A stretch of 64,000 nucleotides of DNA, from positions 5,828,001-5,892,000 of the forward strand of contig NC_089542.1 of NCBI RefSeq assembly GCF_040115645.1. Reading direction: 5' to 3'. Under the pieces are notes generated by a model. The model did no database searches and was not told where the DNA came from. It saw only the letters and a list, made by a program, of their open reading frames with translations. The DNA is from Euwallacea fornicatus (lineage: Eukaryota; Arthropoda; Insecta; Coleoptera; Curculionidae). Position numbers and translations under genes: made by a program. Of the stretch, positions 12,952 to 25,739 are shown one piece after another. The first letter of the stretch is position 1. Every line of letters starts with the position of its first letter.

Positions 12952-14423
12952 CAGTTGTAGACAAAAGTATGAAATATTTTAAATCCATCATACATTTGTA
13001 CCAAAATAGTAGATTATTAAAAAATAAACATATTATGCAAAAACCCAAGTATATATTTGACAATATTTTAAACAATAATAAATAAGTTCATTTTTATAAA
13101 TATAAAAAAATTAAAAATAAATTGTGCTGGACAGAAGAATGGAATACTTCGTAAAATCCATTATAATCAATATAAAATTTTAAATAAATTAATATTTTGT
13201 GATATATGCTTTCGAATCGATGACAACCTGATATTGATGATGTATAGAATTGATTAAATTTTCACAAATTTAAATAGACATTTTCAACCATTATTCCTGA
13301 AGGACTTTCCACATCTCATCTCGATTGGATACATTCCTGTCTCGAATTTTTCGTTTTAAGTTTTTCCAGAGATGCTTTATCGGATTGACATTCGGCGACT
13401 GAGACGGCCACTGTAACATGGGGATGTTATTATCATTCAGCCAATTTTTTATTAATCACGATGAATGTTTAGGGTCGTCGTCCTGCTGGAAACACCAAAG
13501 TAAAGGCATATTTTCATCAGCAAATGGCAAGGCATGGTTCTCAAGGATGACTTTATATTGAAACGCATCTATAATTCCCTCAATGCTGACCATTGGGTCA
13601 ACGTCGGATCGAGAAAAACATCCCCATATCATTATACTGCCAACCACCCTGTTTAACTGTTGGTTTTAGATAGCTAGGATCAAGCCTAGTCCCCACAGGT
13701 CGACGAATGCAACTTTTTCCATCAAAATCAAAAATATTAACTTTAGTTTCATTACTGAAAAAAACAGTGCTTCAATTTGAAGGTGACCAAAACAAATATT
13801 CCTGAGCAAATTTAGCTCTACCTCTTGTTCTTCTTAGAAATTAAGGGCTTTTTCACTGCAATCCTTCCTACTAATCCTATTTTGCACAACCAATGACGTA
13901 CAGTACGATCGCTTATATTGATGTTACTATTATTAGTGACTACTTGCTTTATAGTCCTGGAAGACATGCCAGCATATGTAGATATTTTTTGAATCCGTCA
14001 ATGGACAGTTGCATTCGTTTTTCTTGGACGTTCAGGGTTTAGACTATTTTTTATATTTCCATAAGTACCTAATTTTCTTAAAATTTGGAGACGGTCCTCG
14101 GGCTGATTTTTTTTAACATCTTTGTAATGTCTTTTTGATTGTAGCCATCACGTGACATTTGTTCTATTGAATTTCGAAAATGTTCTGAAAAATACTATTT
14201 CTTTGGCATATTTCGAATGAAATGCGCCACACAATCAGACTGAATAACTGATAATACCCACATAAACAATAATTTTTTTAAAAACAACATTTTTAAGCCA
14301 AATGTCGTACGGAGACTTTGGGTACATACCTTTACCTTAGTAATAAACTTTGGTGATGACAACAAAAATGATCACCAAGAAAATGTCGTTTCAAAAACTA
14401 TTCCATACTTTTGTTCACAACTG
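12952..14423 (-). mobile_element. Tc1-like transposon relic
   Basis: Left end CAGTTGTAGACAAAAGTATG and right end CATACTTTTGTTCACAACTG are inverted copies. A TA lies outside the left end; the right flank is TG, probably a mutated TA. The length of 1.47 kb is that of a full element. Transposase reads on the minus strand. Confidence 0.85.
13189..14209 (-). pseudogene. Tc1 transposase pseudogene, nearly full length
   Basis: From MPKK at 14,209 to a stop at 13,189 the minus strand can be followed along the whole Tc1 protein: helix-turn-helix start, a GMSSRTIKQVV region, SIMIWGCFS, WCFQQDDDPKHSS (second catalytic Asp) and WPSQSPNVNPI (the Asp of SPDLNPIE is Asn, and the catalytic Glu appears as Lys). 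Stops and a frameshift interrupt it. The longest open piece is 13,456-13,647. Confidence 0.8.
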
Positions 14424-16749
14424 TGAGCCAAGTAATATTGCTCAAACAGCAAATAAGTAATAAATAATGTCAATACGAAAAGTAGGGGCTTGACAAATGT
14501 CGTCATTCAGAATGTACAATATATTAATTTTGTATTAAATATATCTAGCTGCAGTTTCATGTATAGCTGATGTGCACATATTTTATTCTTAATTTCTAGA
14601 GAATACCCATGATTACCATGCAAGGCATAAATTTCCGATTAACTGTCTACGGATGAAGGTACTTTCGTTATTACCATCACCTTTTGTGATCAGGTTCGTA
14701 CAATTGCAAACCACGTGACACTCAATCATAATTTTTGCCACCGCCATTATTTTTGTAGAACGAGCGTAAACATTTTATGGTGGAGTGTTAAGTAATACCT
14801 ACAATAGGCACTGTGTGGTAAACAGCATTAATTTTCGATGTCATTTATAGTTCGTGCAATAAAATGCAACAATGAAAATGCCAACATTAGCAGTAGTAAA
14901 AACGTATACGGGGAGGCCGATTAATATACTTGATGGTGTGATAAAACTTGCTAAAAACGTACCAGGTGCTGGACCATAAACTTTTTTGCAAATTAGCCCC
15001 GAAAGAGATGAAGAGATATGGGCTTACGCGGGTTTTTCAAAGTTAGTTCAACGCCCAGCGCCAAATCATTAGCTTGTTGCATTTGATGAAATTACTTCCT
15101 TTGTGACTCGAAACTACGATAATTTCGATTACGCTTGTATTTGATTGCAGTTTAACTAGGCGTTTATGTGCAGATTCTCATTAACGCTCCTCTCGTCGAT
15201 CAGATCACATTTACCACCGTGGAGAGAAGAGTTTCTGCGATGCAAATGTACAAAGAAAACCAGTTTTTAATTTAAAATGCAGTTCATAAAGTCCCGTTCA
15301 CCAACAAATAACAGATTTACACGTGTATGATATAGATACCCTTAACACTGATTCTTGCTTTTGATCTTCGACTCAACTCCAGATGATTACTTGCTAATTA
15401 TCATAACATTTAAGTAAACACCATAATGAAATGTGATCATTTCTGCATGACTCGCAACGAAACTAAACGAAATCGGGTAATTTCGTGTTAGTTTATTTAC
15501 CCAAAGCATTTATGGCCGGATACTGTTGATGAAGACTATAAACGCGCTTTTTTAGTATCCCTTCTATCGATAAACCAGTGTCCAGTTTGTCGCTCTTTTC
15601 CCCATATAACCGTAACTCTAGTGAGTCATTCTTTTCTCGAGGTAGACTTGGTTCAATGTCCCCTTCTCCATAAGAAAAACGTGTTTTGTCGCTTGAGATG
15701 GGCTGTATTCTGAATATTGCATATGTACATGTAACTTTCAGCCGTATTACCGAATAATTTAGGTCAAAGAATTACAAGACAGTTGCAGCGGTTTTAATGT
15801 ATTTACAAACCAGTTACTTGGCCCATGTTAAAACATACAGAAGCTAGTGAGGCGCCTCATAAATGCTCATAAATGAATAATTTCATACAATTGCCGCATA
15901 AAATTTTTACTACGGTGAACATATTGCAGTAAACGAGGGCAACGAAAGCTAAATAATTATTGATGAATGGGGTTGTATAGATGTTTCTTCCTTCTGCGGG
16001 GTTTTTGGTCATTTTTTAACAATGAAACCTCCGATGCTTAGGACAATATCTCGAAATGTTCCTCGTGTACCCTTGTGACGGTTAAAAAGTCATTATCTAA
16101 ACACTCATAATTTCAGCACTGTAATTATCGCCTATTTAAACACACACGTTACGTGAGTTTATTTGCTCTGCAAAGCGGCTAATATTGCAGAGGAAGTGCA
16201 TATTTTTGAGGCCAAAGGCCGCCTAAGGGCTGGTTTGCACACACTTACACAGTTCATTAATAATCCTCCGTCAATTAGAGTGATGTTGGAGACATAAATA
16301 AAGAGTGAATGGACGAAAAAAAAATTCGACATGAGAAACGAGCTGTTGCGTTCAACAATCCTTGAATTTATCGTTAAACAGTTAATTGCTGACAAGGTTT
16401 TTGCACCCAATAAACGGGCACATTTATTAGATTTATTAGATCTGGCCAGTTGGAAGAAATGGGTTTGATTGCTGAAAGATCAGTAGAATATCCTGATTCA
16501 CGTGTCCACCATTTATAGCTGATTTGGCAAATCTCAACCCCACGTGGTGTTCTCGCATTTTTTTAACATAAATCGTATACAGCCTGTCCGCTTCTGGATA
16601 GGTCAATCTTAGTGATCTTGCTGACAACCTTAAAAAATATGAAATCTTTGAAAATTTGAAAAAGTCAAATGGCTTTAGAAGGTTTTGCAACCTAATAACA
16701 TTTTCTAAAAATGTGTCTATTTTTTCTTCAGCTTATTTAACTATTTATT
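14424..16749. other. Non-coding DNA, moderately GC in parts
   Basis: Minus-strand frames at 16,159-16,410 and 16,436-16,690 have no recognisable domain. No transposon ends seen. Confidence 0.45.
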
Positions 16750-17870
16750 GAGATAACTGCAACTTTTCCTCTTTTACGACGTGGCGGTACCACATTAAAA
16801 AAATCGACGTTTCAATTTGCCCCAACTATTATTAACATTTTTTGTTTTTTATAGGTACCATCTGGGACTTTCACTTTTTTAAATCCAGTCTTTTTTCTAT
16901 TTACGATGATGTATCACATGTTGAGATTCTGTCTTGCACTTTGGTGGAAATAACAACGTAAAAAACAAATAAAGAAATTTACAAGAGATACTTTAATTCT
17001 TGATCTTAAAATGTACCTTCTTATTTAGTCTTATGGTTGTGACGATCTTTTTTCACAGTTCATTAATATCGTTGGGTAGAGTTTTATAAATGAGGTCTTT
17101 CATAGTTCCCCATGAATGTCTATAGATCTGGTGAGCCTGCCGGCCAGCGTGTGCCTCACATTGTTTGAAATACATCTACGAATTCTCTATAAAAGAAAAC
17201 GGGGAATTTGCTCTAGCAGGGCCATGATATTTCGATAAAACATTACCCTCTGTTCAATATCTCCTGGATGTAAAACTTTGGTGATGTGAATTTTAAAAGG
17301 GCGACCTTTATATTTTCCAGGACCCCACACTGCGTGAGGAGATACGCTTATTTCTTCTGTTATAACTCTTATCGAAGTAGAAGGATTATCTGTAACCAAG
17401 TACAGAATTTAATTCATTGCTGCTTATTATTTTCCAGGAGGTTTTGACATTTTACTTGCCGCCTGTAAAATTTTTAATTCGTCCCCATTTAGTCTATGAA
17501 CATCTTTTTTTGACTAAGAAAATCAACTAATCTCGATTAATTTTCTATCCAAGCATAGAATATTTTTTTTGAACTGATTATGGCCTTTCTCGATACCGCT
17601 ATAGATATGTTTCTGAAATAACTTGCACTTTTTTTCATTTGAAAAAGGTAGTTTGTTAATAAAAAATATATATGAACTTCTAACTGCAAGTAACTTTAAA
17701 AGAAATTAAGTCGATTTGTAGAAAAAGCTGAATTCAGAAACGTTAAAATCCAACATGGCGCCCATAAGAAAAAACAAAATTGATGCTGGTTGTCCAAAAA
17801 TGAACTGATGGATATCAAATAAGACATCACCACGTTGTAAAAGAGGAAAACTTGCAATGATGAAATGTCG
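16750..17870 (-). mobile_element. Transposon relic of the same group, with inverted flanks
   Basis: Minus-strand sequence at 17,030-17,400 matches the transposase of the 11.2 kb fragment: a segment reading GTMKDLIYK, and an open stretch 17,187-17,399. The flanks 16,763-16,795 and 17,832-17,860 are inverted copies around CCACGTxGTAAAAGAGGAAA. Boundaries are approximate because the outer ends are worn. Confidence 0.6.
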
Positions 17871-18038
17871 ATCAGTTCTCCGTCATATAAGTTAAACCAA
17901 AATTAAAAACCTTTTTCAAAATTTGACTATTTTTCGAATACCTACAAAAATCATGGGAATTTTTCAAATTTTGAATCTTTCAATCTATATTGCACAGCTT
18001 TATCCCAATTTAATCCATCTCCTATTTTTCGTAGGCCT

Positions 18039-18075
18039 ACATACATATACATACATACATATATGTATATACTAG
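18039..18075. repeat. TACA/TATA microsatellite
   Basis: A short run of TACATA/TACA repeats passing into TATGTATATAC, just left of the foldback element. Confidence 0.8.
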
Positions 18076-18138
18076 GTTCACTCCCAGTCTGTTAATGTCA
18101 GTCTAGATCAGTTCAGGTCAAGTATGTACATACTAGTA

Positions 18139-18870
18139 AACTGGGTGTATCAAATTAAGCGCATATCATTGTTAACTTTGTTATTAGTAGAGATAGAACT
18201 TTAGTGTTAAAGTTAAATTGTAAAGGGTTGTCTTTTCTTGGGCTGGCTGAGATGATGCTACTAGAAAAATAATTGAATGTCGCGTTGTAAAAATAATTAA
18301 AAAACACATTTTTAATGGAAAACTGTATATTTGTGGACAAAATTAAAAATTGTTTAATTTTATACAAAAAAGTTTAGTAATTTTATTTTCTAAAACGAAT
18401 ATTTTTTGTTAGACATTATGTCCGATTCTAATATAACACATTTTTTTTTCGAATAAAAAAGGCATTTTAAAATATTTTAGCATATTTACTATAAATTTTC
18501 AAATGCTTTCGATTTGATATTTTATCAAACTACTGCATTATATTTGACATTTTTGATGAATTGGGTTGTTTGCCGTTTGTACAAGTAGAAATAAAAATAG
18601 CTCAATATAAAAAAATATATATAAATTTTAGAAACAAATATTACTGAAGTTTTTTGCATAAAATTAAACTAGTTTTGATTTTGTCTATAAATATACCCAG
18701 TGTTACATTAATTTTTTTTTTTGAAATTATCTTTACGATGCGTTGTTAAATAGTTTTTTAGCAGCACTTTCACAAACAACCAAAAAAACACATTCTTAGT
18801 AATTTAAACTAGGATTCTACTTCTATTAATAACAAAGTTAACAATAGTACGCACTTAATTGGGTACCCCC
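18139..18870. repeat. Foldback element, about 730 bp with arms of about 290 bp
   Basis: The left end (CTGGGTGTATCAAATTAAG, 18,141 on) matches the reverse complement of the right end (up to 18,870, GGGTACCCAATTAAG). The match continues inward along both arms with roughly three quarters identity, including a shared TTGTTAACTTTGTTATTA block and an inner TTTAATTTTATxCAAAAAA block. No transposase is left. It is a non-autonomous hairpin-type DNA element. Confidence 0.75.
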
Positions 18871-21800
18871 CGCAAATGATTCGCGAACAATCCTGTAACT
18901 TTATTGTAATTGACAATATAAATTATATGGCTGCTTTTTAAATATTCTTGACGAGTAGGTGGGTAACAATTGATAATTTAGACTCTATAGAACAATTAGA
19001 GATTGATTATAGTGAGAATTACGATAATTTATGATGAAAAACAAGTTAATTTTTGCTGCTTTTTGACCACTAATGCACGTATTTAATATAATATCACACG
19101 TGCAAAACCATAAATATTTCCTAAAAACACTAATAGACACGTTTCAGCACTAAACTCATAGTGGTCAACAAACACATACGTTACAAAAGCACAATACAGA
19201 TGACAAAAAGGCCTTCGTTGAGAGCAAAAACCGTTTGAAATTTAAATGCGTCCCAGTGCATTCTTATGAAGTTCATTAATACTTGCGTTATCTAAATTGG
19301 CAATCGGGCCACGTGCATGCAAACAATGACATGATAGGTTTGTGAAAAAATGAAAAGGTCCGAATTGAAAACACGCCCGAACACGCCTCGTGCAAAATGA
19401 AGCAGTATAGGGACAGCCGGTTTATTGTTAATTGATTTTGTTTTTTTGCACCAATTTTTCGAAGTGCATAGAAAATGTACTTCGTATGATGTCAGTTGTC
19501 AGTCATTTCAGTATTTTTTACAGAGGGTGTCTATGTGGAATAAAAAAGAAAAAAAAAACTTTTAGGCTCTCAGAATTCCAGGTAAATTGCTCTAATATAC
19601 AAAGTTACAGTAAAAGCTTCCCGAAAACGGGCTTTTAAGGGCGCCTATTAAATTTACTTGAAAACGGCGCAACCTTCAACACGATTTTCAGCGTTTTCCT
19701 TTAAAGTTTTTTTGTTTTTTTTTGTCGCGGCTTTATAAATATAATACAATCATGTAGGCGCAGGCAGTGGTCGAGACACCAAAAAGACTACAATCGTAAA
19801 TATATTTCTGTCTGATCTCGCACCTTAACAAGGCCCGATATTTTGGCCCATAAATTAACTTAATAAACCCAGTGCTGTACTCCGGACTGAAGCGACGGTT
19901 ACACATTATAGTCTTTTGTTCGTAGAATCCGGCCCTGAATTTTAAAAAAATGTTGCAAACTGATAGAAATCCAGTAACTATGGACAAGGAGTGATTCAGA
20001 TATTTCATAGGTATCGGTTATAAAGCCTATTATAAAATCAATATCACTGTGAACCTAATTTATCGGTTTAGCCGGTAATAATAATAACAACATTATTAAT
20101 TGACTTATTATTATTCAATAAAGATGGCGTTAATGCGACTGCATTTTAAATGCAGTAACTCATTATAAAGTGGATAATTGATAAAGTAATTATATAGACT
20201 GCCGTCGTGCTGATTGGTCCATCGATCTTGATTCAAAGAATGAGATTTTTAAAATATTCTATTGTTTTTTAATATAAAATACATGACGTACCTAGATAAT
20301 AGATATTTGATGAACTATTTTAAAAAGTCGTACTTTTTCTACTCCAATCTTACGAAAAGATTCTGATATTAACTACCTAGGTCTTAAGATTTTCTTATGA
20401 GCTTAACGGAACCTTGGCATGTTTCAAATTGTTTACTATTACATAAAACTTGTCCTAAATGCGATGTTATTCAAGTAAACAGCAGTTTTTTTAGAATTCC
20501 CCAGAATATGCACAAATGTGGAGTATAAGTTTGACCTTTCTGTGACTGTACAATTTAATAAAGTGTGCTTGAAATAAAGTCTCAGATATCTTTAAGAATA
20601 TAAATGGAAATAACATTCATAGAATAATCAATACAATTTCTGAAAAATGCCAAAACTATATTCAAAAACATGCTCAGCATTTTCAAAGCCTAAATCAGAT
20701 TAATATTATTTTAACAGTAATTATTGAGCTTTTTTTGCTTTACTTGCACAATTAATTAATTAGTCATTTAATTAATTATTCTAGGTAATTAATTATTAGG
20801 ATAATCGCAACTGTTTTGTGTACTAAACAGCGTCGAGGTCGTGGCCAATATAGAAAAATTGTAGTTTGTGATTTTCGACATAAAACTCAAATATTATTAC
20901 AGAGTACACTATTGGAAAGGAAAAAACTCTTTCTGCCCATGTTAAAAAACAATATGGCGGTCATAGAAAATAAAAAGTGAATGATGATAGCTTCAGAACC
21001 GAAAATGGAATGGTCACAAGGAATGTTTGACTTTTACAAATATCTCCGACTTTTTCAAAGTTTCAAGATTTTCTATGTTTTCTGTAAATATCCTAGAAAT
21101 AACCGAATTTGCTCCAGGTTAACGGGTATTCCCAAAAACGTAAGAGTCCGGTTGTTCTTTAAATTTAAAAGGTTTTTCGAGGAGTGTCTAAGTAATTATG
21201 GAGTGTATCAATTCCCTTAGTTTTATCCGCAAGTTTAAAAGCTTCTCTAGATTTGTTCAGATACATATAAGGAAAAGGCAGAAATTTCTAAGAGTTTTGT
21301 AGGATATCCGAGAGTGAAAATGTGTGACATCAATTGAATGCATAAAGTTGTTGAAATGTTTTAAATTTCTCAAAGTTTTTGTAAGTTTCAGAATTTTTTA
21401 GGTTTCTAGTAAGCTGTTTTCTATGCATTCTTCACGATCAGATGAGCCTTTAAATTCGAGGAAATTACAGAATTTTCTACGGATTGGCTAAGATTTCAGG
21501 TTACTATCTGCGTAGCTCGCAGATATTAACTGAATGTATCAGTGAACCAGCCAAAATTATTGGGCATTCTTTAAAAGTTCGGAAGTTTTTCAAGTTTATC
21601 AAGATCCGAGATATAACCAGAACATCCTTCTAATATTATTGTAATTCAATACTTAACGGAGTTTTTAGCAACTTCTGCACTACTAAAATCTGCCAAATTT
21701 TCGGAACTTTTAGGATATTCCATGAATGTCTGTGATTGTCCAGGAATAGATAATTTGGAAAATCACTGGATTTTTCAAGATTTTTTAGGACCGTGTTGAA

Positions 21801-21947
21801 TATTCTGCATCGATTGCAAGGAATTTGCAGAATGTCCTTTAAATTGGGTGGAAAAAAGATATTTAAAATGTATAACATTTTTCTCTAAAAAACTCTATAT
21901 TGAACACCAAAGTTAGTATGTATTCATATATAATTCATGTACGTATA
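18871..21947. other. Non-coding DNA with loosely repeated TTTTTCAAR-type words
   Basis: From 21,000 to 21,880 short phrases such as TTTTTCAAG, AAGTTTC and GGAATTT recur without a fixed period. Similar phrases recur in perlecan introns at 55.4-55.9 and 57.1-57.4 kb. Open frames here are unrecognised. Confidence 0.4.
20751..20800. promoter_or_regulatory. Cluster of TAATTA homeodomain-type motifs
   Basis: Three blocks of TTAATTAATTA-like sequence lie within 50 bp. TAATTA is the core site of many homeodomain proteins, but in AT-rich DNA such runs also arise by chance, so function is unproven. Confidence 0.25.
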
Positions 21948-21949
21948 TA

Positions 21950-23581
21950 CAGTGGTGGCCATAGAAATAGGACCACTACTGGTTCAATTTTAAATATGGA
22001 GAAAAGTTTATTGAAAGTTATTCTATCTCGTTCGAAATAGGGTTCTAAATTTCTACAAGGTTGGTAATTATGTGTGTCAATAGAAACCAGGGGAATTACC
22101 TTATACTAGAATTGTACTTCCCCTGTTTCGTTCAGACAGTCAAAACTAAGGTGGTCATAATAATAGGACCAGTGTATTAAAAGCTCGTTATTTTTTTAAT
22201 AACTTTCATAATTCCTCATTCATTAAAATAGCAATCGAAAGGTAAGTCTAATTAATTATTTCGAAGCATTTTGATGCATTTTAATAATTAATATACAAAC
22301 AGATGGGGCGTAAAAACCACTGTTCTTTAACTGAAAGAATTAGAATACAAACACTTAGAGATGAGGGCAATTCCCTGCGTCAAATTTCTCAAAAACTAGG
22401 AAGATCGAAAACGTTAATAATAAATGCTCTCAAACACGAAGAGCAACAAGAAAATCGCGGTCATAAGAGGAAAACAACTATTTTGACCGACCGCCGAATA
22501 AAGCGAGAATTCCAAAAAAACCCTTTTCTGAGTTCCAAAGAACTTCAAAAGGACCTAAAATTGGAAATAAGTTCCAGAACTATTCGAAGACTATTGCAGG
22601 AAGTTCATTTACATGGTCGAGTGGCTCGAAAGGTACCGTTGTTATCAAAAACAAAAAAATTAAAAAGAATAAAATGTGCGAAAAATCACCTTCGCTTTGA
22701 AAACGAAGATGATAACATAAAATTGTGGAAAAATGTTCTTTTTTCGGATGAGACAAAAATTAATTTGTTTGGTTCGGATGGTCGACGGTACGTGAGGCGG
22801 CCACTAAAACAGGAATTGGTTCCAAAACATACTCTAAAAAACCTTAAACATGGAGGTGGTAATATAAAATTGTGGGGTTGCTTCTCTTGGTTCGGTGTTG
22901 GTCCTATTTATTGGATAAAAGGAATCCTGAACCAAGAGTAATACCTTAAAATAATGAAAAATGTTATGCTATCATATGCTTCGGAAGAAATGCCATTAAT
23001 TTGGAAATATCAACAAGATAATGATCCGAAACATACGGCTAGGCGAGTGAAACAATTTTTTCAAAATGAAGCAATTTTTGTTGTGCCATGACCTTCACAA
23101 TCGCCGGATCTGAATCCCATCGAAAATCATTGGGTACACCTTAAGGCTGCTGTCAGGAGTCATCAGGTCAAAAATAAAGAAGAACCGTGGTCCGTAGTCC
23201 AACGGCAATGGGAAGCTATTCCTGTTGAGCTCTGCCAGCGTTTAATAAGATCAATGCCTAAAAGATTAAAGGCAGTGATTGCCCAAAAGGGAGAAGCAAC
23301 GAAATATTAAACATTAGGCCATATTCAATTGCTAATTTCGTTTTTTTTCCTTTTTTTTTAATAATATTTTACCGGTCCTATTTTTATGATCACATATTTA
23401 TTTTGTTTTTATTGTTTTATTGAAGAATTTTATTTATTTTTCGTTAAATTATATTTTTGTATATTGTTTTCTTTATTATTAAATGTATTCTAGTTTTTTT
23501 TGTTCTAATTTTTTATCTCTTTACTGATAAAAATAAAAAATTGATATTTTTGAAATGGTCCTATTTTTATGGCCACCACTG
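21950..23581 (+). mobile_element. Tc1-like transposon, best preserved copy in the window
   Basis: Ends CAGTGGTGGCCATAGAAATA (left) and the inverted TATTTTTATGGCCACCACTG (right), with TA directly outside both (21,948-21,949 and 23,582-23,583). A second GGTCATAATAATAGGACCA block at about 22,152 repeats the end sequence inside the left arm, and a TATTTTTATGATCA copy lies inside the right arm at about 23,380. This is the inverted/direct binding-site arrangement seen in some Tc1 families. The 1,632-bp body carries one long transposase frame. Confidence 0.92.
22303..23310 (+). pseudogene. Tc1 transposase, one frame with two nonsense codons
   Basis: From ATG at 22,303 (MGRKNHCSL) to TAA at 23,308-23,310 the frame is uninterrupted by any insertion or deletion: 335 codons, the normal Tc1 length. 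Only two stops break it: TAA at 22,939-22,941 and TGA at 23,089-23,091, the latter where most relatives have Trp before PSQSPDLNPIE. Domains: helix-turn-helix at residues about 9-48 (RIRIQTLRDEGNSLRQISQK), a second DNA-binding part to about 110, then the DD34E core with FSDETKINLFG (first Asp), YQQDNDPKHT (second Asp) and SPDLNPIENHW (Glu). All three catalytic residues are kept. Confidence 0.92.
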
Positions 23582-23699
23582 TACATATTTTGAAGGAATA
23601 AATATTGGCGTAGAATTTGCAAATTTCAAAATTCAAGGTTTGAAAAACCATCTAGTTTTTATTAGAAATCTTGTCTTAATTTTGATGGTATTCAAACCT

Positions 23700-23731
23700 C
23701 AGGTACGCCTCTGCCTTTAGAGGCGTACCTG
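23700..23731. repeat. Perfect 13-bp inverted repeat with 6-nt loop
   Basis: CAGGTACGCCTCT, loop GCCTTT, then its exact reverse complement AGAGGCGTACCTG. It is GC-rich in an AT-rich surround. No open frame or transposon end explains it. Confidence 0.9.
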
Positions 23732-25739
23732 GGCTGCTTCCTTTGAAATCAGAGTCAACCAAAAATAATGATCTGCAGAGGTGGGTCATATACATACCTA
23801 ACTTTGAATGCAAGACCATAGGTGCAGGATATACAAATTTATAGCAACAACATGTTGAATTTTAAGGAGACATCTTACATATGAATATACATATGTATAT
23901 AAAAACTAGTGAAATTTGATGCGGGCCACTTTAACGCTTATTTGCGAGATTATAAAAGTATTAACATAAATGTGTTACGTGCATTTCCGAAGATTTAGGT
24001 CCTCAAATGGTACTATATATCCAGGGTAGATATTGAACCCATGGAGATAGTGAGAGAGGGCACGCTCATAAATAAAAAAAAAATCCGAAATATTTTTCTG
24101 TGAGTTCCTTCTCAGCGTTGGATTTTAAATTATCGAGAAAATGTCAATTCATTCTTTTTGAAAAATTTATTTGAAAACACTTTTCACTTAGCGGAAAACT
24201 TCTACAAAGCATTTCTTTTATAAATACCTGTTGTTAAGCCGCAATATGAATATCCGAATAGCTGCCCAAAATGGCACGCGGAAACAATATTAATGTCGAC
24301 TTGTGTCCGGTAAGGGTCATTGATCTATTCTTCGTTGAGTAACATTAATCTAGATATATAGTTTATTTCTTTATTACTAAAAAGAGATTAGGGATAATAC
24401 AATGAAGATCCCTTTCATATAAGAGTTGAGTTCTCTTCAATTGCGAAGATTTATGACTTGCTTCTAAGGTTTGTCATTAATTTATTATGCTCGTTTAATT
24501 AAGACTTTGGATGAAATTGATGACAAAACATTGTCGTCTATACTTAATGAACTTATACAAATTATCACTTCAAATATGTTTGTTTGCTCGTTGCAAATTA
24601 ACCAGATGGCCAAATACACAGAAATCGCCATTGTAGCAATATTTACTAACTATTGATACCTTCGGCATTTATGATATTTCTTTTGTTTGCCTAATGGACG
24701 ATTAAAATGGTATTAACTCACATTCGTTTACGATGGAAGTCAATAGTATTTTGGTGGTATTTTTGACAGAGATTTTGTGAAGTTGAATGAAAAATGGTCT
24801 TCTTTTGAAGTAAGATCTCGTTTTTAACTTCGCTTTCTAGTACAATTTAAACCCCCGTATTCCTTCATACTTCTTGCTAGCAGGAGCTTTAATCCTACTT
24901 GAGCCGAGGAATTTGCAGTCGCTTGTCTGTGACTCGGATTTAATCCTTTGAGAGATCGCTTCAAGGGTTTGATGTAGGATTATTTTCCCTTTAATAAGCC
25001 GCATTATTATCGGGTATAAAGTCGGAAAAAAATGGCCGCAACGTTCACATTTGGCCGAAACTTCAACAGCGAAAACTTTGGCCCAGGGATAAATAGGATT
25101 TTAAAAAGAGACCGATACAATTTTAAAGTTACGAGTAACACATGGTTTCTAACTTTTACTAAGTTGTAATATGAGCTTTTTTCATATTCCTCAGTCGGCC
25201 AGTAATATTGATTCCAAAGTTTACGCTTGATGGTTCTCAAAAGAGTTAAAAAGCGAGAAAGTTGCCTCGGGAACTTATCGTCTGGGGCCATTGTAAAGTG
25301 TAATTTATACTCCGAATTTGCACCCCAAGCATATATTAGTACAGTATTAGATCTGGCTTAAATGCCGGTTTTGTTGTACGACATAAAATGTTTTGAGATG
25401 TTGAAAGACATAAACCGGCTGGTCGTACGTGCCTTCACATCTCTGCCTCAAATTTAACTCATTATTGTCCACAACAGAGGCTTGTTTATAAAGTTCAGGG
25501 GCAAGAGATAACATCCTTAATGGCATTATTAACAAAGCTCTTTCAGAGGAAATTTCAAATTAATCATCGAAATTACTCGCTTCAGTCGCTCCTCTATATT
25601 TTTTAGTCACCCCGTCTGTTTCTTTATAAAGTATTATTTACTGATCAAGTAACTCGTGTCAAGACGCCCATTTTTTACATAAGTACTTTCCTATTATTGA
25701 AATGTAGAGAATACGGGAATAGTTCCAAAAGTACTCGAC
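23732..25739. other. Non-coding DNA
   Basis: The 94-codon minus-strand frame at 25,007-25,291 has no recognisable domain. Nothing else supported. Confidence 0.45.

Noticed and set aside
19733..20008. 91-codon minus-strand frame as a gene
   Set aside because: No recognisable domain, no splice context and no conserved-looking codon pattern; length is within chance for this amount of sequence.
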